From UBA1563 sp041667115 (GTDB lineage Bacteria; Bacteroidota; Ignavibacteria; Ignavibacteriales; Ignavibacteriaceae): DNA of 64,000 nucleotides. The stretch lies in NCBI GenBank assembly GCA_041667115.1, contig JBAYFO010000003.1, positions 1 through 64,000 of the forward strand, in the 5' to 3' direction. The notes below the pieces were generated by a model. That model saw only the letters and a program-made list of their open reading frames with translations. It did no database searches and was not told the DNA's origin. Below are positions 6,989-15,702 of the stretch, piece after piece. Position 1 is the stretch's first letter. Each line of letters starts with the position of its first letter. The translations under genes were made by a program, and so were the position numbers.

Positions 6989-8636
6989 TCACGATAACCA
7001 ATTTCCCCAGGGCTGTCCGCTCCTGTGATTTGATAAAATAAACATACACACCGCTTGCTAATTTTTCGTTTTTGTTGTTCAATCCATTCCACTCAACAAC
7101 CGCTTCCCCTTTTAAAGGATCACGGAAAAGAATAAGGGTTTTCTCATACACCACATCCATAGAAACAGAAAAGACTTTTAAGGAAACTTCTTCATTAAAA
7201 TTACCAACAAAGGGAATTTTAAGATAATCATTCTTTCCGTACCGGTACGGGGATGGAAACGGAGCTGTTGTAACCGCATATACTTTTTGGCTGTCGTTAA
7301 TAACTATGTTATTAATAATAGATGAACTTTTCCAAAGATATGGATTATCCGGTTTAAATAAAAAATAATATCCTTCTGCAAGTTGCGTAAACCCATCTTG
7401 CTTCTCCGTGCTTAACGTGATGGAAGCACTCAACGTCTTGCTTAAATCATTCATGCCGCTCTCCAATTCAAAATTAGAGAGAACAAAATAGAGTGTATCG
7501 CTTTTGCTGTTAAGTGAATTGACCAGTTTTAAATAACTCGTTGAAGTAACAACCGTGTTTAGTTGAACCGGTGTTGCATACCCGGAATAGTTTACCGTCA
7601 TAAATGGCTTTATAGGGGGATAATTCGCCGCTTCGTCGAAGAACAAACCGGGAACCGCGCGGTAACTGGTGTAAAAAGTCCACAAACCAAATTCTTTATA
7701 TGCTTCAAGAAATGAAGATTGCTTTTCAACTAAACTTCTATCAACTGCTTCCAATGCGCGGTAAGTTCTCATTAACTCCCATTGGCGTTTGATAATGCCA
7801 TAACCAAATTTATCTTTTAAAAATATATTCCATATCGCCAGATTATACCCATCATTAGAGCCAAAGGCTTTATCGGTAAAATTAAAATATCCCCCCGTTT
7901 TCAAATAATAATAATAGTCGTTGACATCATCAAAGACGAATTCTTCCATCGCAGTGGAAGTAAGTTCATAAAAATAGCGATCATCAACCAGATCCCCTGA
8001 TCCGCGAAGGATATACTCACCCATCTGAATTGCGTGATGCAGTTCGTGAGCCGCAGTAACTTTAGCCGCAGCAATACCGGACGTAGGATAGCCGACAAAA
8101 CCATTCTCCATTTCGATATAAGAATAAAAAGTGTTGGAACCGGAAGAAATTTCTTCTTCGGGACTAGTTCCACCATAATCGCCGTGCAGACTATGTACAT
8201 AAACATCATATTTATCATCGCCGCCGTTACCGAGGTCTCTCGGTGGAGGAAGAAATCCTAAATAATTTACTTCAAATGAATAAGAAGAGTCGAACGCGTT
8301 TGCCAATTCATTAATATCATAATTGGGAGCGTCAACCGTTTTATTAAAATGGATCCGGAAAAATCCGGAAGGAGAAACAATGCTCGTGTCGAGTATCGGA
8401 CGTACAAATAACGCCTTTAACACTTTTTGTTGCTCCGGTGAGAAAGATTTTATTCCAAGTCTCACTTCGCTTTCAATCCCGAAAGTACATTTTTCATGTT
8501 TCCCGGTTGTACTTTGCTGAAGGGTTCTCGATGTTTTTTTTGAATGAAGGTCTAGGTATTTATTGTAAAGGGAATCAATCCTTGTTTGGGCAGAAATTCC
8601 TACAGCACAAACTATTATAACAAATAAATATTTCAT
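6981..8636 (-). CDS. Secreted metallopeptidase with FlgD-like/T9SS-type tail
   Basis: A 551-residue exported protein. It has a signal peptide (MKYLFVIIVCAVGISAQ), a putative zinc peptidase core with HELHH at residues 197-201 in VTAAHELHHAIQ, and a later glutamate-rich helix (TAMEEFVFDD). The C-terminal 80 residues form a FlgD/Ig-like fold (EWNGLNNKNEKLASGVYVY) like type IX sorting tails. The ATG at 8636 overlaps the stop of the upstream gene as ATGA and begins the signal peptide. An upstream in-frame ATG at 8690 would bury the signal. It resembles the MXAN_6640 family of putative metalloproteases. Substrate unknown. Confidence 0.8.
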   Translation of the reverse strand: MKYLFVIIVCAVGISAQTRIDSLYNKYLDLHSKKTSRTLQQSTTGKHEKCTFGIESEVRLGIKSFSPEQQKVLKALFVRPILDTSIVSPSGFFRIHFNKTVDAPNYDINELANAFDSSYSFEVNYLGFLPPPRDLGNGGDDKYDVYVHSLHGDYGGTSPEEEISSGSNTFYSYIEMENGFVGYPTSGIAAAKVTAAHELHHAIQMGEYILRGSGDLVDDRYFYELTSTAMEEFVFDDVNDYYYYLKTGGYFNFTDKAFGSNDGYNLAIWNIFLKDKFGYGIIKRQWELMRTYRALEAVDRSLVEKQSSFLEAYKEFGLWTFYTSYRAVPGLFFDEAANYPPIKPFMTVNYSGYATPVQLNTVVTSTSYLKLVNSLNSKSDTLYFVLSNFELESGMNDLSKTLSASITLSTEKQDGFTQLAEGYYFLFKPDNPYLWKSSSIINNIVINDSQKVYAVTTAPFPSPYRYGKNDYLKIPFVGNFNEEVSLKVFSVSMDVVYEKTLILFRDPLKGEAVVEWNGLNNKNEKLASGVYVYFIKSQERTALGKLVIVNE

Positions 8637-10783
8637 AATTTTTTTAGACTCAAGCACTTTTCTTTTGTATTGTTGTACAAAAGATACCATTGATTAGCGC
8701 TGAACTTTGTTACCACAAAGCTTCCAACATTTTCAACTTCGCTAACTTTTTGGAGATTGAAAAATCCGGTCCGCTTATTTATGCCGGCTGATAAAATATT
8801 ATTTGATGGAGAATAAAGAAAGAATTGTTTCATCCCGTCACCGGAGGATTTTCCAAAATAACTTTTTCTTGCCTCATCCGATAAAAACGCTTTTGCCACA
8901 GCAGGTTGTCTTAGAATTTTACGAACCTTGCTGTTCGCTAATAAAAGATAACTCGACTGATTAGTAGAAACCGAACTAAGAATAAATTCTTCCCCGGTGC
9001 TGTAAACATCGGCAAGATAATTTCTAAATTGAAAAAGTGAATCGTACCCAACTTTATAAACCGGTTTTACTAACACAGGATTTTTAAAAGACGCATAAGA
9101 CAACTCGGCTTCTCCATTTTCTTTTGTCCAAAAATAAATATCTCCACGAGCATCAATTTTTGCGTCAAGCAGTTTTCCGGTTTTGAGAGAAGCATTTGCA
9201 AGCGAATATCGAAAGTCTTTATAACTAAATGACGAATAGAAGAGGTTGTCGTCTATTGTGTGAACGACGATAATTTTGGCTCTTGCCGTCGTAGCGCCTT
9301 TCATCAACCGGCAATCTTTTATTCCACCGTCGACATACAAATAATCTCTTTTAACCGAGAAGGAATTGAAGTCGATCAGCAAATATTCAATTACTCTTTC
9401 ATCAAGATTGAAAAAGTAAATTCCTTTTTGCGATTTATCGTTGTCGTCAATCAAAATTGAAGAGTACGTCCCATTAACCTTTTGAGAAAAGAGAGTTAAA
9501 GGAAGTCCGTCTTTTCCACGCAGTACGAAAGAGCAAATCCCTTTGTCGGCATTGTATAAACATAAATCGGTTATTCCGTCCCCACCGTTATCAAAAAGTG
9601 TAATCGAAGATGGAGTGTTTCCGAAGACCAGATTGGAAGTATCTCCAAATGAAGAGAGATTTGAGACAAAATAAATATTCCCTTCAGAACTGAGTGAAGC
9701 AAAACCATAAACAAACTTGCTGTAAAAAGGAATTACATCAATAAGACCCGGTTTTTGCAGGTAGGGAATTTCGGGATAAAAAGTGCCATCATTTTTTTGA
9801 AATAAGACAGATACTTGCCCGGACTGCACATTCAAGTAAGCGATATCGAACTTCCCATCGCGATTAAAATCACCCCAAATAAATTTATCCGGTTTCAGAT
9901 CGGTTTTGATTGTTGTTGTTCTATGATAACCGGAAACCGAATCACCAAAAATGATCTGCAACTCATTGCCGCTGAGAAACATTAGATCGGGGTAAGAATC
10001 CGAGTTAAAATCGAATGCTTGTAATGAAGAAATAGTATGCTGTACTTCCATAGTGCGCGTTAATCTGAATTCACCGCGACTGTTATTATAAAAAAACTGA
10101 AGCGCGTTTTCGTTAATATTAAATGCCGCAATATCAGGGTAGGAATCATTATTAATATCAATGGCTACCGACTGAGAAAACGCTATCCCCTTCTGCACTT
10201 TTTTTTCTTCGATTCTTCCGTTATTATCTTTAAGGATTGACAGACCGTCAAAGGCTACTCCTGAAACAAGTAATTCATCTTTCCCATCCGAATTAAAATC
10301 CGCCTGAATAACAACATCAGGGAACGAAGAAAAAGCAAGTTGATTTGCAATCGAAATACTCCCTGAAGTTGAAACATTCAACCAACCTGCTTTTTTCTGC
10401 TTGCGAGAAACAAAAGCATATCTGGGAGCTTTATCAAAAGTTTCAATATAGGAAACAAAATTTGAAATGACGGGAGAGAAAGAGGATGAAAAGCCCTGAA
10501 CAAAATTATCAATTCCTTTTCCGGTTATAGTTACAAAAGAGTTTTTCTCGCCACCGGTAAGTAATAAATCAGAGTAAGAATCTTGATTAAAATTTAACAC
10601 AAAGAACTTACTGAATTTCCCTTGAACCGGAAAAACCGAATATTTACAAAAACCATTAATAGGAATCTGAGCAGCTCCGCTCTGATAAAGCATAAAAATG
10701 ATAAAAGAACCGTTAATGACTTTTCTTTTCAGCAAGCCTTGCTTCTCTTCTTTGTAATGCTTCTTCAAATCTTCTTTTTTCAT
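8633..10783 (-). CDS. Secreted FG-GAP/VCBS repeat protein
   Basis: About 700 residues, exported (hydrophobic segment SFIIFMLYQSGAAQ). The body repeats the FG-GAP/VCBS pattern in which a calcium-binding D-x-N-x-D stretch is followed by a beta-hairpin: FNQDSYSDLLL, FNSDGKDELLV, INNDSYPDIAA, FNSDSYPDLMF, FNRDGKFDIAY. Five or more units suggest a beta-propeller, as in integrin-like and adhesin-like bacterial surface proteins. The reading frame starts at ATG 10783, but a TTG at 10735 with an AAGAGAAG site would place the signal peptide at the N-terminus and is a good alternative. It is coupled to the metalloprotease downstream. Role unknown. Confidence 0.78.
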   Translation of the reverse strand: MKKEDLKKHYKEEKQGLLKRKVINGSFIIFMLYQSGAAQIPINGFCKYSVFPVQGKFSKFFVLNFNQDSYSDLLLTGGEKNSFVTITGKGIDNFVQGFSSSFSPVISNFVSYIETFDKAPRYAFVSRKQKKAGWLNVSTSGSISIANQLAFSSFPDVVIQADFNSDGKDELLVSGVAFDGLSILKDNNGRIEEKKVQKGIAFSQSVAIDINNDSYPDIAAFNINENALQFFYNNSRGEFRLTRTMEVQHTISSLQAFDFNSDSYPDLMFLSGNELQIIFGDSVSGYHRTTTIKTDLKPDKFIWGDFNRDGKFDIAYLNVQSGQVSVLFQKNDGTFYPEIPYLQKPGLIDVIPFYSKFVYGFASLSSEGNIYFVSNLSSFGDTSNLVFGNTPSSITLFDNGGDGITDLCLYNADKGICSFVLRGKDGLPLTLFSQKVNGTYSSILIDDNDKSQKGIYFFNLDERVIEYLLIDFNSFSVKRDYLYVDGGIKDCRLMKGATTARAKIIVVHTIDDNLFYSSFSYKDFRYSLANASLKTGKLLDAKIDARGDIYFWTKENGEAELSYASFKNPVLVKPVYKVGYDSLFQFRNYLADVYSTGEEFILSSVSTNQSSYLLLANSKVRKILRQPAVAKAFLSDEARKSYFGKSSGDGMKQFFLYSPSNNILSAGINKRTGFFNLQKVSEVENVGSFVVTKFSANQWYLLYNNTKEKCLSLKKL

Positions 10784-11183
10784 CTTCGGTTTCGGGAATA
10801 ATTTTTAAGGCTTCAACCGGTTTTGCCTGGTTATCTACACTAACAAAAGTAAGGTAAGCGGAATTGGTATGAATCCTTTTCCCCTCTTTAAACGATTCGG
10901 CAAAAACTTTTACTCCGACTTCAAGAGAAGTTCTAAAAACTCTATTTACCGATGCCACTAACGAAACAGCCTGTCCAAGTTTGATAGGATGATGAAAATC
11001 GATCCGGTCTACAGAAGCGGTTACACAAATATACTGTGTGTGTTTCGCGGCGCAGAGAGCGGCGCAAATGTCAATCCAGTGCATTAACTGTCCCCCAAGC
11101 AAATTCCCTAATTGATTTGTATGCTGAGGAAGCACCAGCTCGGTCATAATCATTATCGAGTCGCTTACTTTTTTAGGACTCAT
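10713..11183 (-). CDS. Acyl-CoA thioesterase, hotdog fold (YciA/BACH type)
   Basis: A 156-residue cytoplasmic hotdog-fold enzyme that hydrolyses acyl-CoA to free acid and CoA. The family signature is present: NQLGNLLGGQLMHWIDICAA, followed by VTASVDRIDFHHPIKLGQ. In YciA-like enzymes the Asp in the long helix (here in HWID) is catalytic. The charged tail (EEALQRREARLAEKK) is common in the family. The start overlaps the bamD stop by four bases (ATGA). Its presence between an outer-membrane lipoprotein gene and secreted-protein genes has no obvious functional reading. Confidence 0.9.
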   Translation of the reverse strand: MSPKKVSDSIMIMTELVLPQHTNQLGNLLGGQLMHWIDICAALCAAKHTQYICVTASVDRIDFHHPIKLGQAVSLVASVNRVFRTSLEVGVKVFAESFKEGKRIHTNSAYLTFVSVDNQAKPVEALKIIPETEDEKRRFEEALQRREARLAEKKSH

Positions 11184-11947
11184 TTCTTTGCGGTTTCCGG
11201 AGCCGATTTTTCAAGCTTTGTTTTAAGTTCTCCAACTTTTACGTAATTCTCATCCTGCGGATATTTACTAAGAAAGTTCTCAATCTCTTTAAGAGCGGCA
11301 TCATTTCTTTTCATTCCTAACAGAATATTTATTTTTTTGAAAGAAGCCATCGGAGCGTATTGTGTGTCGTGATATGTAGCTTCCACATTATCATAATAAG
11401 CAACAGCAGCATTATTGTAATCCATTTTTTCGTAGATAACCGCAGCATTATAAGCTTTGTGGGCAAGTTTATCGTTCAGTTCTTTAATTTTTGCTTCGGC
11501 TTCCGGAACTTTTGGATCTGTCGGGAAAAAATCGATATAAGCTTGGTACTCTTCAATTCCCTTTTTTGTGTACCGTTGATCTAATGGAAAAGGGGGAGAA
11601 AGTTTATAGTAACATTCTGCGAGATTGTATTGAGCTAGCGGCACAAAAGAACTTGCGGGCATATTCTTTATCAACCGGCTAAACTCGGAGGCAGCTAAAA
11701 TATACTCGGTTCTTGCCAAACGGCTTTTTGCCAAATAAAATTGCGCGTCATCAATTATTTCATTTCCGGGGAATTGCATGATAATTGCGTCAAATTCATG
11801 AATAGCTTTGTCGTATTCTTCATCGTTATAAAAATCCATTGCATACTTAAACCTCTGTTCGGAAGTCATATTAGCTGTATCGATTGTTGAAGCGCATCCG
11901 ATAAAAAACAATAAAATAAAAGGGAGGAAGATTAGTGATTTTGTCAT
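11180..11947 (-). CDS. bamD: Outer-membrane assembly lipoprotein BamD
   Basis: A 255-residue lipoprotein of the BamD/YfiO family, part of the BAM complex that inserts beta-barrel proteins. The signal ends in the lipobox FIGC with Cys18. The mature part is made of TPR-like helical pairs with the family words YDKAIHEFDAIIMQFPGNE, QFYLAKSRL, AQYNLAECYYKL and a long fourth/fifth repeat region. It is the first gene of the co-directional run that ends with ccmF. A divergent AT-rich gap follows upstream. Length and motifs are normal for Bacteroidetes-type BamD. Confidence 0.92.
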   Translation of the reverse strand: MTKSLIFLPFILLFFIGCASTIDTANMTSEQRFKYAMDFYNDEEYDKAIHEFDAIIMQFPGNEIIDDAQFYLAKSRLARTEYILAASEFSRLIKNMPASSFVPLAQYNLAECYYKLSPPFPLDQRYTKKGIEEYQAYIDFFPTDPKVPEAEAKIKELNDKLAHKAYNAAVIYEKMDYNNAAVAYYDNVEATYHDTQYAPMASFKKINILLGMKRNDAALKEIENFLSKYPQDENYVKVGELKTKLEKSAPETAKK

Positions 11948-12018
11948 ATTCTCTTTATGTGTTAAAATTTAAGTACTATTCTGATTTAGTAAAAAAGAAA
12001 CCGGTAGTTATGCTCATT

Positions 12019-12543
12019 TTAATCTATTACAAAACCAATTTTCTTTTTAACCGGTTCGGGTGGATTAATAAGTTGATTAATTACTTGAATAATTTGCACA
12101 ATCTCTTCGTCGTGCTCTTTTAGTTTACTATCAATTTCTCTTAATTTTTCTTCGACCTTTTTGTGGGTCGAAATCATTTCTCGAAGTCTTACAAAAGCGC
12201 GCATGATTAAAATATTCACTTCTATGGCTCTTTCACTTTTTAATACAGAAGAAAGCATTGCAACGCCTTGTTCGGTAAACGCGTAAGGAGAATATCGCAA
12301 CCCTTTCTGATCTGACTTGGAGATCACAGTTTGTGATCTCCAGTTCATAAATTCTTCCTTTGTAAGCTGAAACATAAAGTCATCAGGAAACCTTTTCATA
12401 TTTCTGCGAACAGCTTGTTTTAAAGCACGGGTTTCTACGTTATAAAGATTTGCAAGATGTCTATCAAGAATTACTTTCTGATTTCTTATAACGAGAATTT
12501 TATTGATTACGCTTTCTGCCGGTATTAGTAACTTAACTGCCAT
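12019..12543 (-). CDS. ORF6N domain-containing DNA-binding protein
   Basis: A 174-residue protein with an N-terminal ORF6N domain (about residues 12-95): VINKILVIRNQKVILDRHLANLYNVETRALKQAVRRN, then FPDDFMFQLT and the YAFTEQGVAMLSSVL box. The C-terminal part is a coiled coil (KVEEKLREIDSKLKEHDEE). ORF6N proteins are common in phages and mobile islands of Bacteroidetes and are thought to bind DNA. Here no phage or integrase gene lies nearby, so this is an isolated accessory gene. It has no partner in an operon. Confidence 0.9.
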   Translation of the reverse strand: MAVKLLIPAESVINKILVIRNQKVILDRHLANLYNVETRALKQAVRRNMKRFPDDFMFQLTKEEFMNWRSQTVISKSDQKGLRYSPYAFTEQGVAMLSSVLKSERAIEVNILIMRAFVRLREMISTHKKVEEKLREIDSKLKEHDEEIVQIIQVINQLINPPEPVKKKIGFVID

Positions 12544-12658
12544 TAAAACGCTGTTATTAATTTGCTGCTGAATTATCTTTAATTCCGAATTCTAAAATAC
12601 TACGTAATACCGATTACAATAATAAGGAAAGCGGAAAAGCTCTCCAAGATAAAAAAAA

Positions 12659-13258
12659 TTACTTACTCCTTGCCGTAAAAAAGATGTACACGGCAGCGGC
12701 GGCAGAACCTAGGGCAATCGCCGGTTCCAAAAGACTTGAAAAAAGGGGTTCCGCCGGAATTTTCCCTTGCGTGAACGGAAAGGATGAATTTTCAAATGAG
12801 GTTATATCCTCAAAAGGAATTTCATCGTTAACTGTGTACAAAAAATCTTTCACTACGCTTGTTGTGGAATTAATTGAATAATTCCCCGAAAAACGTAGAT
12901 TTCGGGTAACCCACAAAGAACCGAAGAGCCCTTTCCGTTCCGGCTCGCTATACTCTACCTTCACTTCGGCTAAAGCAAAATGAATAAGGATTTTCCCCGA
13001 TTCATTATTTATTTCTTTGTTTTCAAAATTGGCTAAAATTGAATTTTGAAAAACCTGGTAGTCTTTTCCGAGCACGAAATCAATTTTAAAATCCTTCTCG
13101 TTGTGCAAATTCTGTTGTAGATTATTTGCTGCCGAATCGGCGAGCTGAAAAAATAATTCCAAATTTGTCTTTGTTTGTCCAAAAACCTGCAAAGACATGG
13201 CAGAGAAAAGGAAAAGGTAACTCCCTCTCTTTAGCATGAATTTTACTAACTGATTCAC
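12659..13258 (-). CDS. Hypothetical secreted protein with C-terminal membrane helix
   Basis: A 199-residue protein of unknown family. It has an N-terminal signal (YLFLFSAMSLQVFGQ), a mixed alpha/beta middle, and a C-terminal hydrophobic helix (about 178-195, PAIALGSAAAAVYIFF) followed by a basic end. The predicted layout is therefore a periplasmic domain anchored at its C-terminus. The start is GTG at 13258, twelve bases after the htpX stop. An ATG at 13237 is an alternative. Co-transcription with htpX suggests a link to membrane-protein quality control, but this is only positional. Confidence 0.6.
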   Translation of the reverse strand: MNQLVKFMLKRGSYLFLFSAMSLQVFGQTKTNLELFFQLADSAANNLQQNLHNEKDFKIDFVLGKDYQVFQNSILANFENKEINNESGKILIHFALAEVKVEYSEPERKGLFGSLWVTRNLRFSGNYSINSTTSVVKDFLYTVNDEIPFEDITSFENSSFPFTQGKIPAEPLFSSLLEPAIALGSAAAAVYIFFTARSK

Positions 13259-13270
13259 AAAATCACTCGT

Positions 13271-14116
13271 TTAATATTTCTTTGCAAGTTGACGTAACCG
13301 CGAGACACGTTCTTCCGTGGATGGATGTGTGGAAAACAACTTCATCATTCCACCGCCGCTTAAAGGATTTACAATAAACATGTGCGCAGTTGCCGGTTTC
13401 GCACTCTGTAGCGGATGCGCTTGATTCTGCATCGAAAGTTTTTCTAACGCAGAAGCCAACGAAAGCGGAACACCGGAAATTTCAGCGCCTCCTTCATCAG
13501 CACCAAACTCCCTAGATCTTGATATTGCTAATTGCAAAAGCGTTGCCGCAATCGGGGCAACAATCATTAAAAAAAGAGAACCTAATCCGTTATCGTCGTC
13601 ACGGTCACTTCCCCGGCTAAACATCATTGCCCAACCCGCCATATTTGCAACAAAGGTTATGGTTCCAACAAATGTTGAAACAACCGTGCCGATTAAAATA
13701 TCACGGTGTTTTACGTGCGCTAATTCGTGTCCGAGAACTCCGGCGAGTTCTTCCGTATTTAGTATTTGTAAAATTCCTGTTGTAACGGCAACCGCGGCAT
13801 GCTGAGCGTCTCTTCCTGTGGCAAAAGCGTTTGGTGTAGGATTTTCAATTACGTAAACGCGCGGCATCGGTAAAGAAGCGCGTTGAGAAAGTTCTTCGAC
13901 CAAGCCGTATAACTTTGGTGCGGATTCAGCATTTACTTCTTTAGCTTTGTACATTGCAAGGACAACTTTATCAGAAAACCAGTATGATCCAAAGTTCATA
14001 GCCAAAGCGAACATAAATGCGATCGTCATTCCCGATCTTCCGCCGAGCAAATCTCCAACGAAGATGAAAAGCCCCATCATCAGCGTCATTAAAAAAACAG
14101 TTTTAAGGGTATTCAT
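13271..14116 (-). CDS. htpX: Membrane zinc metalloprotease HtpX
   Basis: A 281-residue M48B endopeptidase that cleaves misfolded inner-membrane proteins. It shows two N-terminal membrane helices, the HEXXH zinc site in GVLGHELAHVKHRD, two further hydrophobic helices (TVVSTFVGTITFVANMAGW and the SLFLMIVAPIAATLL segment), and the third zinc ligand region SREFGADEGGAE. The end carries the typical FSTHPSTEERVSRLRQL. Length and motif order are normal. The following hypothetical gene starts twelve bases after the stop. Confidence 0.95.
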   Translation of the reverse strand: MNTLKTVFLMTLMMGLFIFVGDLLGGRSGMTIAFMFALAMNFGSYWFSDKVVLAMYKAKEVNAESAPKLYGLVEELSQRASLPMPRVYVIENPTPNAFATGRDAQHAAVAVTTGILQILNTEELAGVLGHELAHVKHRDILIGTVVSTFVGTITFVANMAGWAMMFSRGSDRDDDNGLGSLFLMIVAPIAATLLQLAISRSREFGADEGGAEISGVPLSLASALEKLSMQNQAHPLQSAKPATAHMFIVNPLSGGGMMKLFSTHPSTEERVSRLRQLAKKY

Positions 14117-14223
14117 AGTTTATCCATTAATTTTTTTAGTTAAGACGAAAGAAAAACACATAAGTTCTCGGTAAAATTAGAATTAAAAACGATCTGAAAA
14201 AAGGCAATTTGAAACCGAAAATA

Positions 14224-14291
14224 GGACGCAGATTCGCTAAGATTTATTATGATCTGCGCCGATCATAACTGATCATAAAAAATCTGTGTCC
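14224..14291. repeat. Dispersed inverted repeat GGAC(G/A)CAGATT
   Basis: Arms GGACGCAGATT (14224-14234) and AATCTGTGTCC (14281-14291), one mismatch, around a spacer that itself contains GATCTGCG and repeated GATCATAA words. It lies between the 3' end of hemL (14299) and htpX. This GGACACAGATT pattern is a familiar intergenic repeat type. It may act as a 3' end structure for hemL. Confidence 0.55.
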
Positions 14292-14298
14292 CATTGTA

Positions 14299-15588
14299 TT
14301 AGAGAATCTCCTTCAACGCCTCGTAATTCGCTTTAATTGATTTATCCAAATCCTCTTTGCTGTGTGCGGTTGAGACGAATAATGCTTCGTACTGCGCCGG
14401 GGGAAGATAAATCCCACGGCTAAGCATACCGTGGAAATATTTTCCATACAAAGTTGCATCGGAAGTAATTGCAGAATTATAATCGGTGACTTTTTCTTCT
14501 GTAAAGAATAACGTCATCATCGAGCCAATGCGGTTGATCTGAAAATTCTTTCCCAGACTTTTTATATTTTCTTTCCAGCCGTTTTCCAAATAGGCGGATT
14601 TTTCTTCCAATAGTTTATAAACTTCGGGATGCGTTTTGATCTCTGTTAATGCGGCTAAACCGGCGCTCATCGCCAAAGGATTTCCGCTTAACGTTCCGGC
14701 TTGATAAACCGGTCCGGCAGGAGAAACCATTTCCATAATTTCTTTTTTACCGCCGTAAGCACCAACGGGTAAACCACCGCCGATAATTTTTCCGAACGTT
14801 GAAAGATCAGGCTTTACTCCCAAAATTTCCTGCGCTCCTCCTTGCGCTAAACGAAAGCCCGTCATCACTTCATCAAAAATAAGGACGATCTTTTCTTCAT
14901 CACAAATTGTTCTCAGTTCTTTTATAAATGAATCGCTTGCAGGGACTGTTCCCATGTTGCCGACAACCGCTTCAATAATAACCGCGGCTATTTCTCCTTT
15001 GTTTGCCTCTACTAATTTTTTTACCGATTCGATATTATTGAAATCGGCGATCAATGTATCGGCAGCATTTCCTTTTGTAACACCGGGAGAAGTTGGAACG
15101 CCAAACGTTAGCGCACCGGAACCGGCTTTGATCAAAAAGAAATCGCCATGCCCATGATAACAGCCTTCAAATTTTATAAATTTTTCTTTTCCGATATATC
15201 CGCGAGCCGCACGGATTGCGCTCATTGTAGCTTCCGTTCCGCTATTCACCATGCGTATCATTTCAATTGAAGGAACGAGTTCGGTAATAAGTTTCGCCAT
15301 TTGTACTTCAAGTTCGGTCGGTGCGCCGAAAGAGGTTCCGTTTTCAATCGCTTTAAGTAATGCTTGTTTGATGAATGGAGGATTGTGTCCGAACAAATGC
15401 GGTCCCCAGCTTCCGATGTATTCGATGTATTCGTTTCCGTCAACGTCATAAATTTTTGAGCCTTCGCCGCGCTGCATAAAAACAGGATTGCCGCCGACAG
15501 ATTTAAATGCGCGTACGGGAGAATTTACTCCTCCCGGAATATATTTTTTTGCTTCGCTGAAAAGTTTTTCGCTTTTTGAAATGTTCAT
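14299..15588 (-). CDS. hemL: Glutamate-1-semialdehyde 2,1-aminomutase HemL
   Basis: PLP enzyme that converts glutamate-1-semialdehyde to 5-aminolevulinate in the C5 route of heme synthesis. Starting at the ATG at 15588 (MNISKSEKLFSEAKKYIPGG) gives 429 residues, the family norm. An upstream in-frame ATG at 15678 would add 30 poorly conserved residues. The signatures are present: FIKFEGCYHGHGD, LIFDEVMTGFR, and the PLP-lysine segment TFGKIIGGGLPVGAYGG. It is divergent from the MFS gene. With hemW and the cytochrome genes in this window it fits a heme-hungry cell. Confidence 0.96.
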   Translation of the reverse strand: MNISKSEKLFSEAKKYIPGGVNSPVRAFKSVGGNPVFMQRGEGSKIYDVDGNEYIEYIGSWGPHLFGHNPPFIKQALLKAIENGTSFGAPTELEVQMAKLITELVPSIEMIRMVNSGTEATMSAIRAARGYIGKEKFIKFEGCYHGHGDFFLIKAGSGALTFGVPTSPGVTKGNAADTLIADFNNIESVKKLVEANKGEIAAVIIEAVVGNMGTVPASDSFIKELRTICDEEKIVLIFDEVMTGFRLAQGGAQEILGVKPDLSTFGKIIGGGLPVGAYGGKKEIMEMVSPAGPVYQAGTLSGNPLAMSAGLAALTEIKTHPEVYKLLEEKSAYLENGWKENIKSLGKNFQINRIGSMMTLFFTEEKVTDYNSAITSDATLYGKYFHGMLSRGIYLPPAQYEALFVSTAHSKEDLDKSIKANYEALKEIL

Positions 15589-15702
15589 GCTGTTTCCAAT
15601 ATTTTTCTTTTCTGCAAAATTACACAAATGCCGTGAAAATATTTTTGGAATGTTATGTTTTCTTATATTATTTTTCAAACATCATAATCACAAATAATTC
15701 TG

